DNA from: Flavobacteriia bacterium
GTDB taxonomy: Bacteria > Bacteroidota > Bacteroidia > Flavobacteriales > Flavobacteriaceae
DNA: 9,352 nucleotides
Direction of reading: 5' to 3'
Assembly (NCBI GenBank): GCA_003973375.1
Contig: QNYL01000180.1
Span: 1 to 9,352 of the forward strand
Shown here: positions 1 through 7,007 of the stretch, one piece after another
Layout of the letters: each line of letters begins with the position of its first letter
Position numbering within the stretch: position 1 is the stretch's first letter
Notes under the pieces: model-generated
What the model was told of the DNA's origin: nothing
The model's database searches: none
The model's input: only the letters and a program-made list of their open reading frames with translations
Made by a program: the position numbers and the translations under genes

Positions 1-162
1 ACCAGTTGTTTCTCCTGATATGTCAGAAGTCGTTTGTGCCAACGCTTCATCACTCATCCCGGCAAACGGGTCGTTTAATGAAGCCTGTATGTTAATAGCA
101 AAAGCTGCCACAAATGTAACAGCGGTTATTACTGTAAGTATTTTATTAAAACGTTTTTTCAT
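1..162 (-). CDS. NVEALA-like small secreted peptide, 3' end outside window
   Basis: This open frame starts with ATG at 162-160 and stays open for 54 codons to the left edge. The N-terminus is a clear signal peptide: the basic start MKKRFNK, then a hydrophobic stretch at about residues 9-25, with likely cleavage near IQA-SLND. Next comes FAGMSDEALAQTTS, which resembles the short post-signal segment of the NVEALA family of small exported Bacteroidota proteins (SDEALA in place of NVEALA). NVEALA proteins are short, exported and of unknown function. The gene starts 11 bases after the stop of the upstream lipoprotein gene, so the two are probably co-transcribed. It is not recognisably a metal-handling protein. 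The reading frame and signal peptide are seen directly; the family name rests on resemblance of a short motif and is tentative. Confidence 0.55.
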   Translation of the reverse strand, partial: MKKRFNKILTVITAVTFVAAFAINIQASLNDPFAGMSDEALAQTTSDISGETTG

Positions 163-173
163 CGTTTATTGTT

Positions 174-362
174 TTAAAAAGCAATATCATATCCCTTAGT
201 ACATTTGAGTTTAAGTGTGATATGAGGTCTGGTCTCTTTTATTTCAACTTTTTCAGTCTTTTCTTTAGTGCTTACAGGAGTTGACTTTTCAGTTTCTTTT
301 TGTTTACAAGATGATACACTTATAAAAATAAGCAGGATCAAAAGGTTTCGTAATTTACTCAT
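174..362 (-). CDS. Small lipoprotein of unknown function, 62 residues
   Basis: The protein has a lipoprotein signal: a short basic start (MSKLR), a hydrophobic run at residues 7-16 and a lipobox ending VSSC, with the lipidated cysteine at position 19. The mature part is only about 44 residues. It opens with a Lys/Glu/Thr-rich stretch to about residue 45, probably a flexible tether. It ends in a more ordered tail, HITLKLKCTKGYDIAF, which contains one further cysteine. I do not recognise the family. The gene lies 151 bases after copA and 11 bases before the NVEALA-like gene, so it pairs with the latter. Candidate operator repeats between it and copA could place it under metal control, but nothing in the protein itself points to copper. 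The ATG at 362-360 is the only start that gives a complete signal peptide. Confidence 0.6.
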   Translation of the reverse strand: MSKLRNLLILLIFISVSSCKQKETEKSTPVSTKEKTEKVEIKETRPHITLKLKCTKGYDIAF

Positions 363-405
363 GATGATATATGATATTGGTGTGAAAATACAAAAAAAAA
401 TATGT

Positions 406-413
406 AAAAGGTA
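406..413 (-). promoter_or_regulatory. Possible -7 box ahead of the lipoprotein gene
   Basis: The minus strand reads TACCTTTT here, 7 of 8 matches to the Bacteroidota -7 consensus TAnnTTTG. It lies about 45 bases before the lipoprotein ATG. The wider context ATACCTTTTACA closely resembles ATACTTTTACA upstream of copA. No convincing -33 TTTG element is seen, so this is a weak prediction. Confidence 0.25.
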
Positions 414-427
414 TTTAATACGGTAAA

Positions 428-462
428 GATCTTATGGATAAAATATTTTACAGGATAAGATC
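428..462 (-). terminator. Compound AT-rich hairpin after copA, possible terminator
   Basis: An 8-bp inverted repeat, GATCTTAT (428-435) and ATAAGATC (455-462), encloses a perfect 12-bp palindrome, TAAAATATTTTA (439-450), with short unpaired flanks between. On the minus strand the outer stem is followed by only TTTACCG, so the U-tract is short. The element lies 52-86 bases downstream of the copA stop. It could end the copA transcript, or be an operator for the lipoprotein gene, since it contains a TCCTGT half-site at 450-455 (minus strand). Confidence 0.35.
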
Positions 463-464
463 AT

Positions 465-478
465 CTGTTTATAAACAG
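465..478. promoter_or_regulatory. Perfect 14-bp palindrome CTGTTTATAAACAG
   Basis: CTGTTTATAAACAG is an exact palindrome 36 bases after the copA stop. On the minus strand it is preceded by TC, giving TCCTGTTTATAAACAG. This shares the TCCTGT half-site and ATAAACA core with the inverted repeat in front of copA (3049-3077). It could be a binding site for the local regulator or a small hairpin in the copA 3' untranslated region. Confidence 0.35.
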
Positions 479-513
479 GAATCAAATCTGAATAATAACT
501 AAAAAACAGAACG

Positions 514-3009
514 TTATAGACGAGCACTTCTAAGCCTTAAAGAGTTGGTAATCACCGAAACCGAACTAAAACTCATGGCAACAGCTGCGATCATCGGTGA
601 CAACAGAATTCCGAATACCGGAAACAAAACTCCTGCAGCTATAGGTACACCTATGATGTTGTAAACAAAAGCAAAAAACAGATTTTGTTTGATGTTTTTT
701 ACAACAGCATGACTCAGATTTTTTGCTTTAACAATTCCCTGCAGATCTCCTTTGATCAAAGTGATCTCAGCGCTTTCTATGGCTACATCTGTTCCGGTTC
801 CCATAGCGATTCCGATATCTGCCTGTGCCAGTGCAGGGGCATCATTGATGCCGTCTCCAGCCATGGCTACGATCTTTCCTTTTTTCTGTAATTTCTCAAT
901 TACTTTGAGTTTATCCCCGGGAAGACATTCCGCCCTGTAATCGCTTAAATGCAGTTCGTCAGCCACTGCTTTCGCGGTATTTTTATTGTCACCGGTCAGC
1001 ATGATTACTTCTACTCCTTCATCGATCAGTTTCTTAATCGCTTCTTTACTTGTGGATTTTATCGCATCTGTTATGCTCACATACCCCACAGCCTTTTTAT
1101 CAATGGCAATGTAAGAAACTGTTTTTCCCATTTTTTGTTCTGAAACAACCATTTTTAATAGTTTTTCGGGAATTTCCGCTCCGATTTCTTCCATCAGTTT
1201 ATCGTTTCCGAGAGCAATATTTTGATCTTTTTGTTTTCCTGTTACTCCCTTACCCGATATGGCCTTAAAATGATCAATATCCATCAGTTTGATATTTTTT
1301 TCTTTTCCGTATTTTACGATAGCTTCTGCCAGAGGATGTTCACTGTATTGATTGAGTGATGCGATACGTTGCAGAAGATCAGTATCTTTTTGTGAAGTAA
1401 CACTCACTACTTTCTCAACGGAGGGTTTACCTTCTGTAATCGTACCGGTCTTATCGGTAATCAATACATTGACTTTATTCATATTTTCGAGTGCTTCTGC
1501 ATTTTTGATCAAAATTCCGCTTTGTGCTCCTTTACCCACGCCTACCATTACACTCATGGGAGTAGCCAGGCCGAGTGCACACGGACAGGCGATGATCAAT
1601 ACGGCTATGGCATTAACAAAGGCATAGACCAAAGCCGGTTCCGGCCCAAATATCTTCCATACAAAAAAGGTAATCACAGAGATTATTACTACAATGGGAA
1701 CAAAATATTTTGAGATCCTGTCGGCCAGCTTCTGAATAGGAGCTCTAGATCTGCTTGCTGTATTTACCATATGTATAATCTGTGAAAGTAAGGTTTCAGA
1801 GCCTACCTTTTCGGCTATCATCACAAAAGATCTGTTGCCGTTAATGGTTCCGGAGGTAACCGGATCTCCTGCTCCTTTATCAACCGGAATAGGTTCTCCG
1901 GTGATCATCGATTCATCAACAGGACTCTCTCCTTCGGTTATTTTGCCGTCAACGGGAATTTTTTCTCCGGGTTTAACCCGTAAAAGATCTCCTTTTTTTA
2001 TATCGTGAATGGATATGATTCTGTCTTTTCCCTCTGCAGTTACCAGAGTTGCCTGCGTGGGGGCAAGTTTCATCAGTTCTTTTATGGCGCCACTGGTCTG
2101 GCTGTGTGCACGGGCTTCGAGCAATTGTCCTAAAAGCACCAGTGTAAGAATAACGGTTACCGCTTCGAAATACACAAAAACAGTTCCGCTTTCAGTTTTA
2201 AAATCATCCGGAAATACATCCGGGAACAGCAATGCAAACACGCTAAAAACAAAGGCAATTCCCGAACCGATCCCGATCAGGGTAAACATATTCAAATTCC
2301 AGGTAATGATAGATTTCCAGGCGCGCTCAAAAAACATCCATGTGGCATAGAAAACTACGGGTAAGGAAAGCGTGAACTGTATCCAGTTCCAGGTATTTTG
2401 CGGAAAGATATTCAGTAAAGGATTATTGGGCAGCATCTCAGCCATCGTGATTAAAAAGATCGGAAGGGTAAATAACAAAGAGATCTTCATTTTTTTCAAG
2501 AGTTCCTTGTAGGTTTTGTTCTCTTCCGGCTCATCGGCTTCCACCGGAACAAGATCCATTCCGCATATCGGACAATCACCAGGACTCTCCTTGATTATTT
2601 CGGGATGCATCGGGCAGGTATATTGAACACTTTGCACCATTTTAGGTTGTTCGATCAGGTCCATACCACAAACCGGACAATCACCGGATTTATCGTAGGT
2701 TTTCTCCCCTTCACAATGCATGGGGCAATAAAAAATGCCGTTGCCATCGACAATTTTTTTGATGTGATGCTGGTCAGGTGTAGTGGTTTTATGATTGCCA
2801 GGCATGGAAATTGTATAATGAAGTCCGGCTTTTAACAGGGTTTCCTGAAGTTTTTCAAGAGGTATATGCTTTTTCATTTCAATCACCGCTTCTTTCTTTT
2901 CAAGATCTGCTGTAACGCTGATCACCTCGTTAAGATTTTCCAAAGCATTTTCAACTCCCGATTTACAACCTGTACAGGTCATTCCGGTGACTTTATAAAT
3001 GTGTTTCAT
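514..3009 (-). CDS. copA: CopA-type Cu+-exporting P1B ATPase
   Basis: This 831-residue inner-membrane ATPase exports cytosolic Cu+ (probably also Ag+) to the periplasm. An N-terminal HMA domain (residues 1-70) carries GMTCTGC with C12 and C15. Two HMBD zinc-ribbon-like modules follow at about 93-119 and 130-155 (CPMH...CPVCGM and CPMHP...CPICGM). The catalytic core is complete: TGEP at 370-373, the metal-translocating CPC at 475-477, DKTGT with the phosphorylated D519, the nucleotide-binding HP at 558-559, and GDGIND at 718-723. YN (783-784) in the seventh core helix and the MSxSS motif (812-816) in the last helix are the Cu+-type (P1B-1) ligands. The start is set by the HMA domain, which begins a few residues after ATG. 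The gene follows the HMA-AraC regulator by 78 bases that hold an inverted repeat and a -7-like box, so it probably has its own metal-controlled promoter. Two HMBD modules besides an HMA are more than the basic CopA carries. Confidence 0.97.
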   Translation of the reverse strand: MKHIYKVTGMTCTGCKSGVENALENLNEVISVTADLEKKEAVIEMKKHIPLEKLQETLLKAGLHYTISMPGNHKTTTPDQHHIKKIVDGNGIFYCPMHCEGEKTYDKSGDCPVCGMDLIEQPKMVQSVQYTCPMHPEIIKESPGDCPICGMDLVPVEADEPEENKTYKELLKKMKISLLFTLPIFLITMAEMLPNNPLLNIFPQNTWNWIQFTLSLPVVFYATWMFFERAWKSIITWNLNMFTLIGIGSGIAFVFSVFALLFPDVFPDDFKTESGTVFVYFEAVTVILTLVLLGQLLEARAHSQTSGAIKELMKLAPTQATLVTAEGKDRIISIHDIKKGDLLRVKPGEKIPVDGKITEGESPVDESMITGEPIPVDKGAGDPVTSGTINGNRSFVMIAEKVGSETLLSQIIHMVNTASRSRAPIQKLADRISKYFVPIVVIISVITFFVWKIFGPEPALVYAFVNAIAVLIIACPCALGLATPMSVMVGVGKGAQSGILIKNAEALENMNKVNVLITDKTGTITEGKPSVEKVVSVTSQKDTDLLQRIASLNQYSEHPLAEAIVKYGKEKNIKLMDIDHFKAISGKGVTGKQKDQNIALGNDKLMEEIGAEIPEKLLKMVVSEQKMGKTVSYIAIDKKAVGYVSITDAIKSTSKEAIKKLIDEGVEVIMLTGDNKNTAKAVADELHLSDYRAECLPGDKLKVIEKLQKKGKIVAMAGDGINDAPALAQADIGIAMGTGTDVAIESAEITLIKGDLQGIVKAKNLSHAVVKNIKQNLFFAFVYNIIGVPIAAGVLFPVFGILLSPMIAAVAMSFSSVSVITNSLRLRSARL

Positions 3010-3037
3010 GATTTCTGTGTTAATGATTTTGATAGTG

Positions 3038-3045
3038 TAAAAGTA
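3038..3045 (-). promoter_or_regulatory. Possible copA -7 promoter box
   Basis: The minus strand reads TACTTTTA, 7 of 8 matches to the Bacteroidota -7 consensus TAnnTTTG, about 28 bases before the copA ATG. The inverted repeat at 3049-3077 ends three bases upstream of it and so would occupy the -33 region. No separate TTTG -33 element is seen, which would fit a promoter that needs an activator. This is inference. Confidence 0.35.
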
Positions 3046-3048
3046 TTC

Positions 3049-3077
3049 TAATCCTGTATTTTGTTTATACAGGATTA
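3049..3077. promoter_or_regulatory. Perfect 11-bp inverted repeat before copA, candidate operator
   Basis: TAATCCTGTAT (3049-3059) and ATACAGGATTA (3067-3077) are exact reverse complements separated by seven bases. The repeat lies in the 78-base gap between the regulator stop and the copA start, directly upstream of the -7-like box. That position fits an operator for the HMA-AraC protein encoded next to it. As RNA it would also form a hairpin, but no run of T follows on the minus strand, so a terminator is less likely. A related half-site recurs at 465-480. Confidence 0.55.
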
Positions 3078-3087
3078 TGGTTGATCT

Positions 3088-3663
3088 TTATAAGATTCTA
3101 TCCAAAGGTTTTCTGTCCCAGTCGGATAGCTTCTTATATTCACTCATGCTCATCCCGGTTGTTTGCTTGAACTGGTTAGACAGATAGTTTACACTGCTGT
3201 ATCCCAGCTCATAGGCAACTTCAGTGAAATTCAACTGATCATACTGAATAAATTCCTTGGCTTTTTCAATCTTTAACTGAATAAAGTATTTTTCGATGGT
3301 GATGCCTTCTATTCTGGAAAATAGTTTACTTAAAGAGGTATAATCCTTATTTAAACTATTTACCAGTTTCTCTGATAAATTCATCTTCATGATCAGTGGC
3401 GTATGATCTACCAGATCAATAAGGATCAGTTTAATTTTTTCAATGGTCTTGTTCTCTTCATCGGTTAAAAGTTCAAAATCATTCCTGATCAGTGCTTTTT
3501 CAATATCTTCAGTTTTAATGCTGTTTTCAGGGTATTTTATAATGACTTTACCCAGTTCAAGGTCAACTATTTCAGCACCCAGAGCTTCGAGTTCTCTTCT
3601 TACAGTGCTTAAACATCTTCGGCATACCATACCTTTAATTTGTAATTCTTTTATTTCTAACAT
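3088..3663 (-). CDS. HMA-AraC transcriptional regulator, likely copper sensor
   Basis: This 191-residue protein joins two modules. Residues 1-67 form a heavy-metal-associated ferredoxin-like domain with GMVCRRC (C14, C17) in the metal-binding loop, and the beta-strand pattern ending in KVIIKYPE is visible. Residues of about 90-180 are an AraC-type double helix-turn-helix: a first HTH around SLSKLFSRIEGITIEKY (about 110-126), the linker helix IEKAKEFI, and a second HTH around FTEVAYELGYSSVNYLSNQF (146-165), followed by the typical TGMSMSEYKK. The usual AraC sugar-binding cupin is absent. The inferred role is a cytoplasmic sensor that binds Cu+ through the two cysteines and controls copA and perhaps the cus genes. 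It sits between the efflux genes and copA, with the inverted repeat just downstream. The start is supported by the HMA domain beginning at once. Direct proof of copper response is not available from sequence. Confidence 0.88.
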   Translation of the reverse strand: MLEIKELQIKGMVCRRCLSTVRRELEALGAEIVDLELGKVIIKYPENSIKTEDIEKALIRNDFELLTDEENKTIEKIKLILIDLVDHTPLIMKMNLSEKLVNSLNKDYTSLSKLFSRIEGITIEKYFIQLKIEKAKEFIQYDQLNFTEVAYELGYSSVNYLSNQFKQTTGMSMSEYKKLSDWDRKPLDRIL

Positions 3664-3676
3664 GATCTTGGTTTTT

Positions 3677-3799
3677 TTAATCTCTAATTCTTATTTTTTC
3701 AGAAGCATCAACTACATAGATCAAACCGTTTCCGCTTCTTCCGGTGTGAGCACCTTTTTTAGTAATACTGATGATAGCTCTTTCATCTTTCTGAACTTT
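3677..3799 (-). pseudogene. 3' remnant of a P-II (PII-NG-like) signalling protein gene
   Basis: One minus-strand frame in the 149-base gap between cusB and the regulator encodes about 40 residues with a recognisable P-II C-terminus: KGAHTGRSGNGLIYVV, followed by DASEKIRIRD and a stop at 3679-3677. P-II proteins have ARTGxxGDGKIFV...EAIRIRTG at this place, so the B-loop and C-terminal strand are preserved. The frame is open only back to a TAA at 3832-3830, inside the cusB 3' end, and has no ATG or GTG. About 60 N-terminal residues, including the T-loop, are missing. The P-II group called PII-NG is known to be encoded beside CusABC-type pumps, which matches this position exactly. The best reading is a 5'-deleted remnant. 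It is not part of cusB, whose C-terminus is complete. Too short for certainty without a database search. Confidence 0.68.
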
Positions 3800-3812
3800 G
3801 GTATTTTTTAAT

Positions 3813-5648
3813 CTATTTGTATTCCTTTTTTACTTCTCCGCAGGTAGGCATGGTCTGTCCGAAAAACGGATTTGAGATCTCCTTATCGTAGCTCAGCCAG
3901 AAACTCCCTTTATTATCATCTGCCATAGGGCAAAACTCGAGATAAACTGTTTTCTTCCCCGGAGTTTCAATCCCCAGCATATCAATCACATCAGACAGGT
4001 TTTTCCCCAGTAATCCAAAGGATTTTCTTTGAACCTCAATGTTGCTGCTGTTCTGAATATCAGCTATATTCTTATTGATCTGTTTCAGGGCTTTCATCCA
4101 AACATTATGAGCATCTCCCAGCAACAAAAGCATGTCTACCTGATCTACCGCTTTTTTGATCTTTCCGGATTGTGCAAGGGCAGCCTGAGCATCATCGCGG
4201 GTAAGCGCATTTTTAAGTTTGATATATTCGTCAACAACAACTCCAAGTTGTTTTTTAAATGCAGGATCTATCTTTGATTTATCAATCATGATCATACCGC
4301 TCATATCTTTGTCCTTATCCTCTTCCTTTTTGGCTTCCTCTTTTTTATCATCACCTCCCATATCCATTCCGGCCATTCCGGTATTTACTTTTCCACCTTC
4401 GGGATTCATCATGCTTTTCTGACCTAACAGTTGTGCAGAAGCATCAATCCTGAATACACCATTGGTAGCAACCTCTTCACCGTCTTTCAGTCCTTTTTCA
4501 ACAATATAGAACTGACCCAGGTCTGCTCCGAGGATCACTTCTCTGTAAACAAAAGAGATGGTTTTTTCGTGGGGTACCTTAACGTATACCACAGCTCTTT
4601 TACCGGTCCATAAAATGGCTGATTTTGGAATGATCAAAGCATTGGTCTTGTTGGTAAGTTTTGCTTTCACAATTCCGTTTGCAAACATTTCAGGTAACAA
4701 TTTATGACCCGGATTACGAACTTCTACCCGTACTTTGGCCACTCTTGAATTTGGAGAGACAAACGGATCGATATAAGTAATCTTTCCTGTATATTCTTTA
4801 CCGGGGATGGCCTGAACTGTAAATTTAACCACATCTCCGTTCTTGATCCACGGAATATCTGATTCATAAGCTTCAAACATGATCCAGATGGTATCAAGAT
4901 TGGCAATATCGAATAAATTCATTCCTTCCATTACATGGTCTCCCAGCTCTACATTTTTTTTCATAACATAACCATTGTAATCGGACAGGATATCGATTTG
5001 TTCCTGTACAGTTCCCCGTTTGATCATCGCATCAATTTGCTTGTCGGTTATCTTCCATAATTTCAGTTTATTTCTGGAAGCTTTGAGTAACTGAGGATAA
5101 ATATCTTTAGATTTTAATGCCTCAAAAAGCTCTTTTTGTGCAGAGATCAGTTCAGGGGAATACAAACGAACAATTCTTTGTCCTCTTCTTACTTTTTCAC
5201 CGGTAAAGTTTACATAAAGTTTTTCTATTCTCCCCGGAAAATGAGCTACCTGAGAGTACAGTCTTCTTTCATCAGGTTTAACGGTTCCGAGCAGGCGTAC
5301 TTCCTTGGTGGCTTTAGAGCGTGTAACAACCGTGGTCTGAATATTTGCCAGCTGGATGGCTTCCGGACTTAAAACGATTTCATTCCCCGCAATCTTTTCC
5401 CCTGAATCTTTTGATTCGTCAAGCGGAATCAGTTCCATACCACAGATCGGGCAGTTTCCCGGTTTCTCTTTTCTAATCTGAGGATGCATGGAGCAGGTCC
5501 ATAGTTTTGTAACCGGATCCTGAACATAATTGTGTTCTTCTGAATTATTTGATGAGGTTTCTCCCTTATCGCCGGAAGTAATATTTCCAATAATGATCCC
5601 CAGGATCAGAATTCCGGCAGCGATGATATAATTTTTATATTTTTTCAT
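3813..5648 (-). CDS. cusB: CusB-type efflux adaptor with HMBD and DUF3347-like domains
   Basis: This 611-residue periplasmic adaptor (membrane fusion protein) links the RND pump to the outer-membrane channel. An N-terminal membrane anchor (residues 7-21) is followed by an HMBD module at 49-76 (CSMHP with C52, then CPICGM with C66 and C69). The HlyD-like core spans about 90-410: barrel-sandwich half (GRIEKLYVNFTGEKVRRGQ, 139-157), alpha-hairpin (about 164-215), second half (YNGYVMKKNVELGDHVMEG, 224-242) and beta-barrel. A Met-, Asp- and Lys-rich linker (about 411-457, with GMAGMDMGG and DMSGMIM) could bind metal. The C-terminus (about 458-606) looks like DUF3347, ending with FCPMADDNKG...WLSYDKEISNPFFG...CGEV, with C573 and C603. 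It lies 85 bases after the outer-membrane gene. The length exceeds that of E. coli CusB because of the extra end domains. The ATG at 5648 gives a well-placed membrane anchor. Confidence 0.94.
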   Translation of the reverse strand: MKKYKNYIIAAGILILGIIIGNITSGDKGETSSNNSEEHNYVQDPVTKLWTCSMHPQIRKEKPGNCPICGMELIPLDESKDSGEKIAGNEIVLSPEAIQLANIQTTVVTRSKATKEVRLLGTVKPDERRLYSQVAHFPGRIEKLYVNFTGEKVRRGQRIVRLYSPELISAQKELFEALKSKDIYPQLLKASRNKLKLWKITDKQIDAMIKRGTVQEQIDILSDYNGYVMKKNVELGDHVMEGMNLFDIANLDTIWIMFEAYESDIPWIKNGDVVKFTVQAIPGKEYTGKITYIDPFVSPNSRVAKVRVEVRNPGHKLLPEMFANGIVKAKLTNKTNALIIPKSAILWTGKRAVVYVKVPHEKTISFVYREVILGADLGQFYIVEKGLKDGEEVATNGVFRIDASAQLLGQKSMMNPEGGKVNTGMAGMDMGGDDKKEEAKKEEDKDKDMSGMIMIDKSKIDPAFKKQLGVVVDEYIKLKNALTRDDAQAALAQSGKIKKAVDQVDMLLLLGDAHNVWMKALKQINKNIADIQNSSNIEVQRKSFGLLGKNLSDVIDMLGIETPGKKTVYLEFCPMADDNKGSFWLSYDKEISNPFFGQTMPTCGEVKKEYK

Positions 5649-5684
5649 TTTATTATATTTTATTTTTTAACATGTTTTGTTATT

Positions 5685-5731
5685 GCCTGGTCCTCCTTTC
5701 GTCGGACTATCCCCTCTGAAGAGGAGCCTGG
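5685..5731. repeat. GC-rich imperfect inverted repeat between the outer-membrane gene and cusB
   Basis: The 85-base gap is strongly AT-rich next to cusB but contains a GC-richer block with several self-complementary parts: CCTCTGAAGAGG (5712-5723), GTCC/GGAC flanking TCCTTTCGTC, and CTCCTC/AGGAGG arms. It resembles the short dispersed intergenic hairpin elements of Bacteroidota genomes. As RNA it could stabilise or attenuate the message between the two genes. Whether it recurs in the genome cannot be seen here. Confidence 0.35.
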
Positions 5732-5733
5732 AT

Positions 5734-6990
5734 TTAATTTCCAAGGAGATAACTGATAAATGCAACAGCAGCATTTTTATCGGTTAAAGCCTTTTGTTCT
5801 GCCAGTTTATAGGTTAATAACTGCCGCTCAATTCGTAAAACCTCTTCAAAATCCTTTGAATTGGTAGAATAGGAAGTAATCAGAACATCGAGTACTTTTT
5901 TGGCAATATCCGACTGTTTGTTATACAGAAACAACCGCCGGTCACTGTCTTTAAAATCCTTAAAGGTATTTTCATAAACGGTGTTCAGTGTATTTCGTTT
6001 ATCTTCTTTTTTAGCAAGCTCTGAAGCCTGTAGATATTGCGCTTCCTTGATCATCGATTTGTACTTTTTTCTATAGATCGGGATGCTGATCCCAATGGAT
6101 GGAAACAGCAGGGCATCATCACCATTTCTCGAATCGGTAGAATTTGGATTCTTACCGATTATGTTATAATTGATGCCAATATTAAATTTGGGTAAACCTT
6201 CTTTTTTTGCAGCTATTTCCTGATTCATAAAAGCATTCAATTTGTGATCTATACTTTTTATCTCATGATTGTTGCTGTAGATCGAATCGAGCAGGGTCAG
6301 ATTGTCTTCCGGAAGTTTTTCTTCCCAAAGCTTTTCCGGAATGTCAATCCTTTCTAAAGCTCCTCGATTCAGCAGATTATTGAATTTAGTCTGTATTACT
6401 TTTCTGGAATCAATGTATAATGCCAGCTGATTTTCCAGATCATTCAGTTCGAGCTCCACACGCAATTCATCTACGATGGAAGCATTTCCTCCCTCAATCT
6501 TTACCAGAGATAAATTTTTAAAGATTCTTAAGATCTCCATATTCTCTTTGGTAATTTTTATGGCTTTTTCGATAAAGTAATAATTGTAATAAGAAGTTTT
6601 TACCTCAAAATACAGGTTTGATTTACTGTTCTCAAAAATTTCATATTTGGCATTTGCCATTTCTGTTGCCACATCTTCCTTAGCACCGAGCAATCCAAAC
6701 CATGGGAAAGCCTGCTTCAGGCCAAAACTGGCCTTTTGTGGCCCCAGTCTTGTTTCTACCGGGTTGATAAAGTAACCAAAAGCGAATTGCGGATCGGGTA
6801 AAGTACCCACCTGAGGTACTTTTTCCATAGCAGCCATATAATCATTGAATTTTGCTTTTAATCCCGGATTATTTTCGGCCGCTGTTTTTAAATAGGCTAC
6901 TAAAGTTTCCTGAGTTTCCTGTGCAATTCCTGAAAAGGGAATCGTTAAGAATAAAATCAGAATCAGTTTTATATATTTTTGATATTTCAT
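5734..6990 (-). CDS. TolC/CusC-type outer-membrane efflux protein
   Basis: This 418-residue protein is the outer-membrane channel of the tripartite metal efflux system. A signal peptide covers residues 1-24 (hydrophobic LILILFLTIPFSG, likely cleavage after GIAQ). The remainder shows the two-fold repeat of the outer-membrane efflux protein family: long helices at about 27-55 and 105-200, then 240-262 and 310-400, with beta-strand segments between (PQFAFGYFINP at 67-77, and PKFNIGINYNIIG plus FPSIGISIPIY at 267-306). No lipobox cysteine is present, unlike E. coli CusC. The AFPWFGLLGAKEDVA stretch (94-108) is characteristic of this family's Bacteroidota metal-efflux branch as I recall it. It lies 69 bases after the pump gene and 85 before cusB, in the same direction, and so belongs to the pump operon. 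The ATG at 6990 is fixed by the signal peptide. Confidence 0.92.
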   Translation of the reverse strand: MKYQKYIKLILILFLTIPFSGIAQETQETLVAYLKTAAENNPGLKAKFNDYMAAMEKVPQVGTLPDPQFAFGYFINPVETRLGPQKASFGLKQAFPWFGLLGAKEDVATEMANAKYEIFENSKSNLYFEVKTSYYNYYFIEKAIKITKENMEILRIFKNLSLVKIEGGNASIVDELRVELELNDLENQLALYIDSRKVIQTKFNNLLNRGALERIDIPEKLWEEKLPEDNLTLLDSIYSNNHEIKSIDHKLNAFMNQEIAAKKEGLPKFNIGINYNIIGKNPNSTDSRNGDDALLFPSIGISIPIYRKKYKSMIKEAQYLQASELAKKEDKRNTLNTVYENTFKDFKDSDRRLFLYNKQSDIAKKVLDVLITSYSTNSKDFEEVLRIERQLLTYKLAEQKALTDKNAAVAFISYLLGN

Positions 6991-7007
6991 GTTATATTTT
7001 TTTACTG

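Noticed and set aside
2009..2350. A 113-codon plus-strand open frame within copA.
   Set aside because: It is antisense to the membrane and actuator region of a strongly supported gene and reads as a low-complexity shadow without domain features.
3717..3785. A 21-codon ATG-started minus-strand frame (MKELSSVLLKK...) in the cusB-regulator gap.
   Set aside because: It overlaps the P-II-like remnant in another frame, is very short and resembles no known peptide.
3443..3811. A 122-codon plus-strand open frame over the regulator start and the gap before cusB.
   Set aside because: It is antisense to the HMA domain and the P-II-like remnant, has no recognisable domain, and all neighbours run the other way.
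3825..3831. A AAA AAG slippery heptamer in phase near the cusB stop, raising the idea of programmed frameshifting into the P-II-like frame.
   Set aside because: A -1 shift adds only five residues (GIQID) before a stop. The P-II-like frame needs a +1 shift, which this heptamer does not favour, and cusB already has a complete C-terminus. A-runs are common in this AT-rich DNA.
4998..5012. CTGTACAG palindrome within cusB resembling the candidate operator half-sites.
   Set aside because: It lies deep inside coding sequence with no promoter-like context and only a short match, so chance is the simpler explanation.
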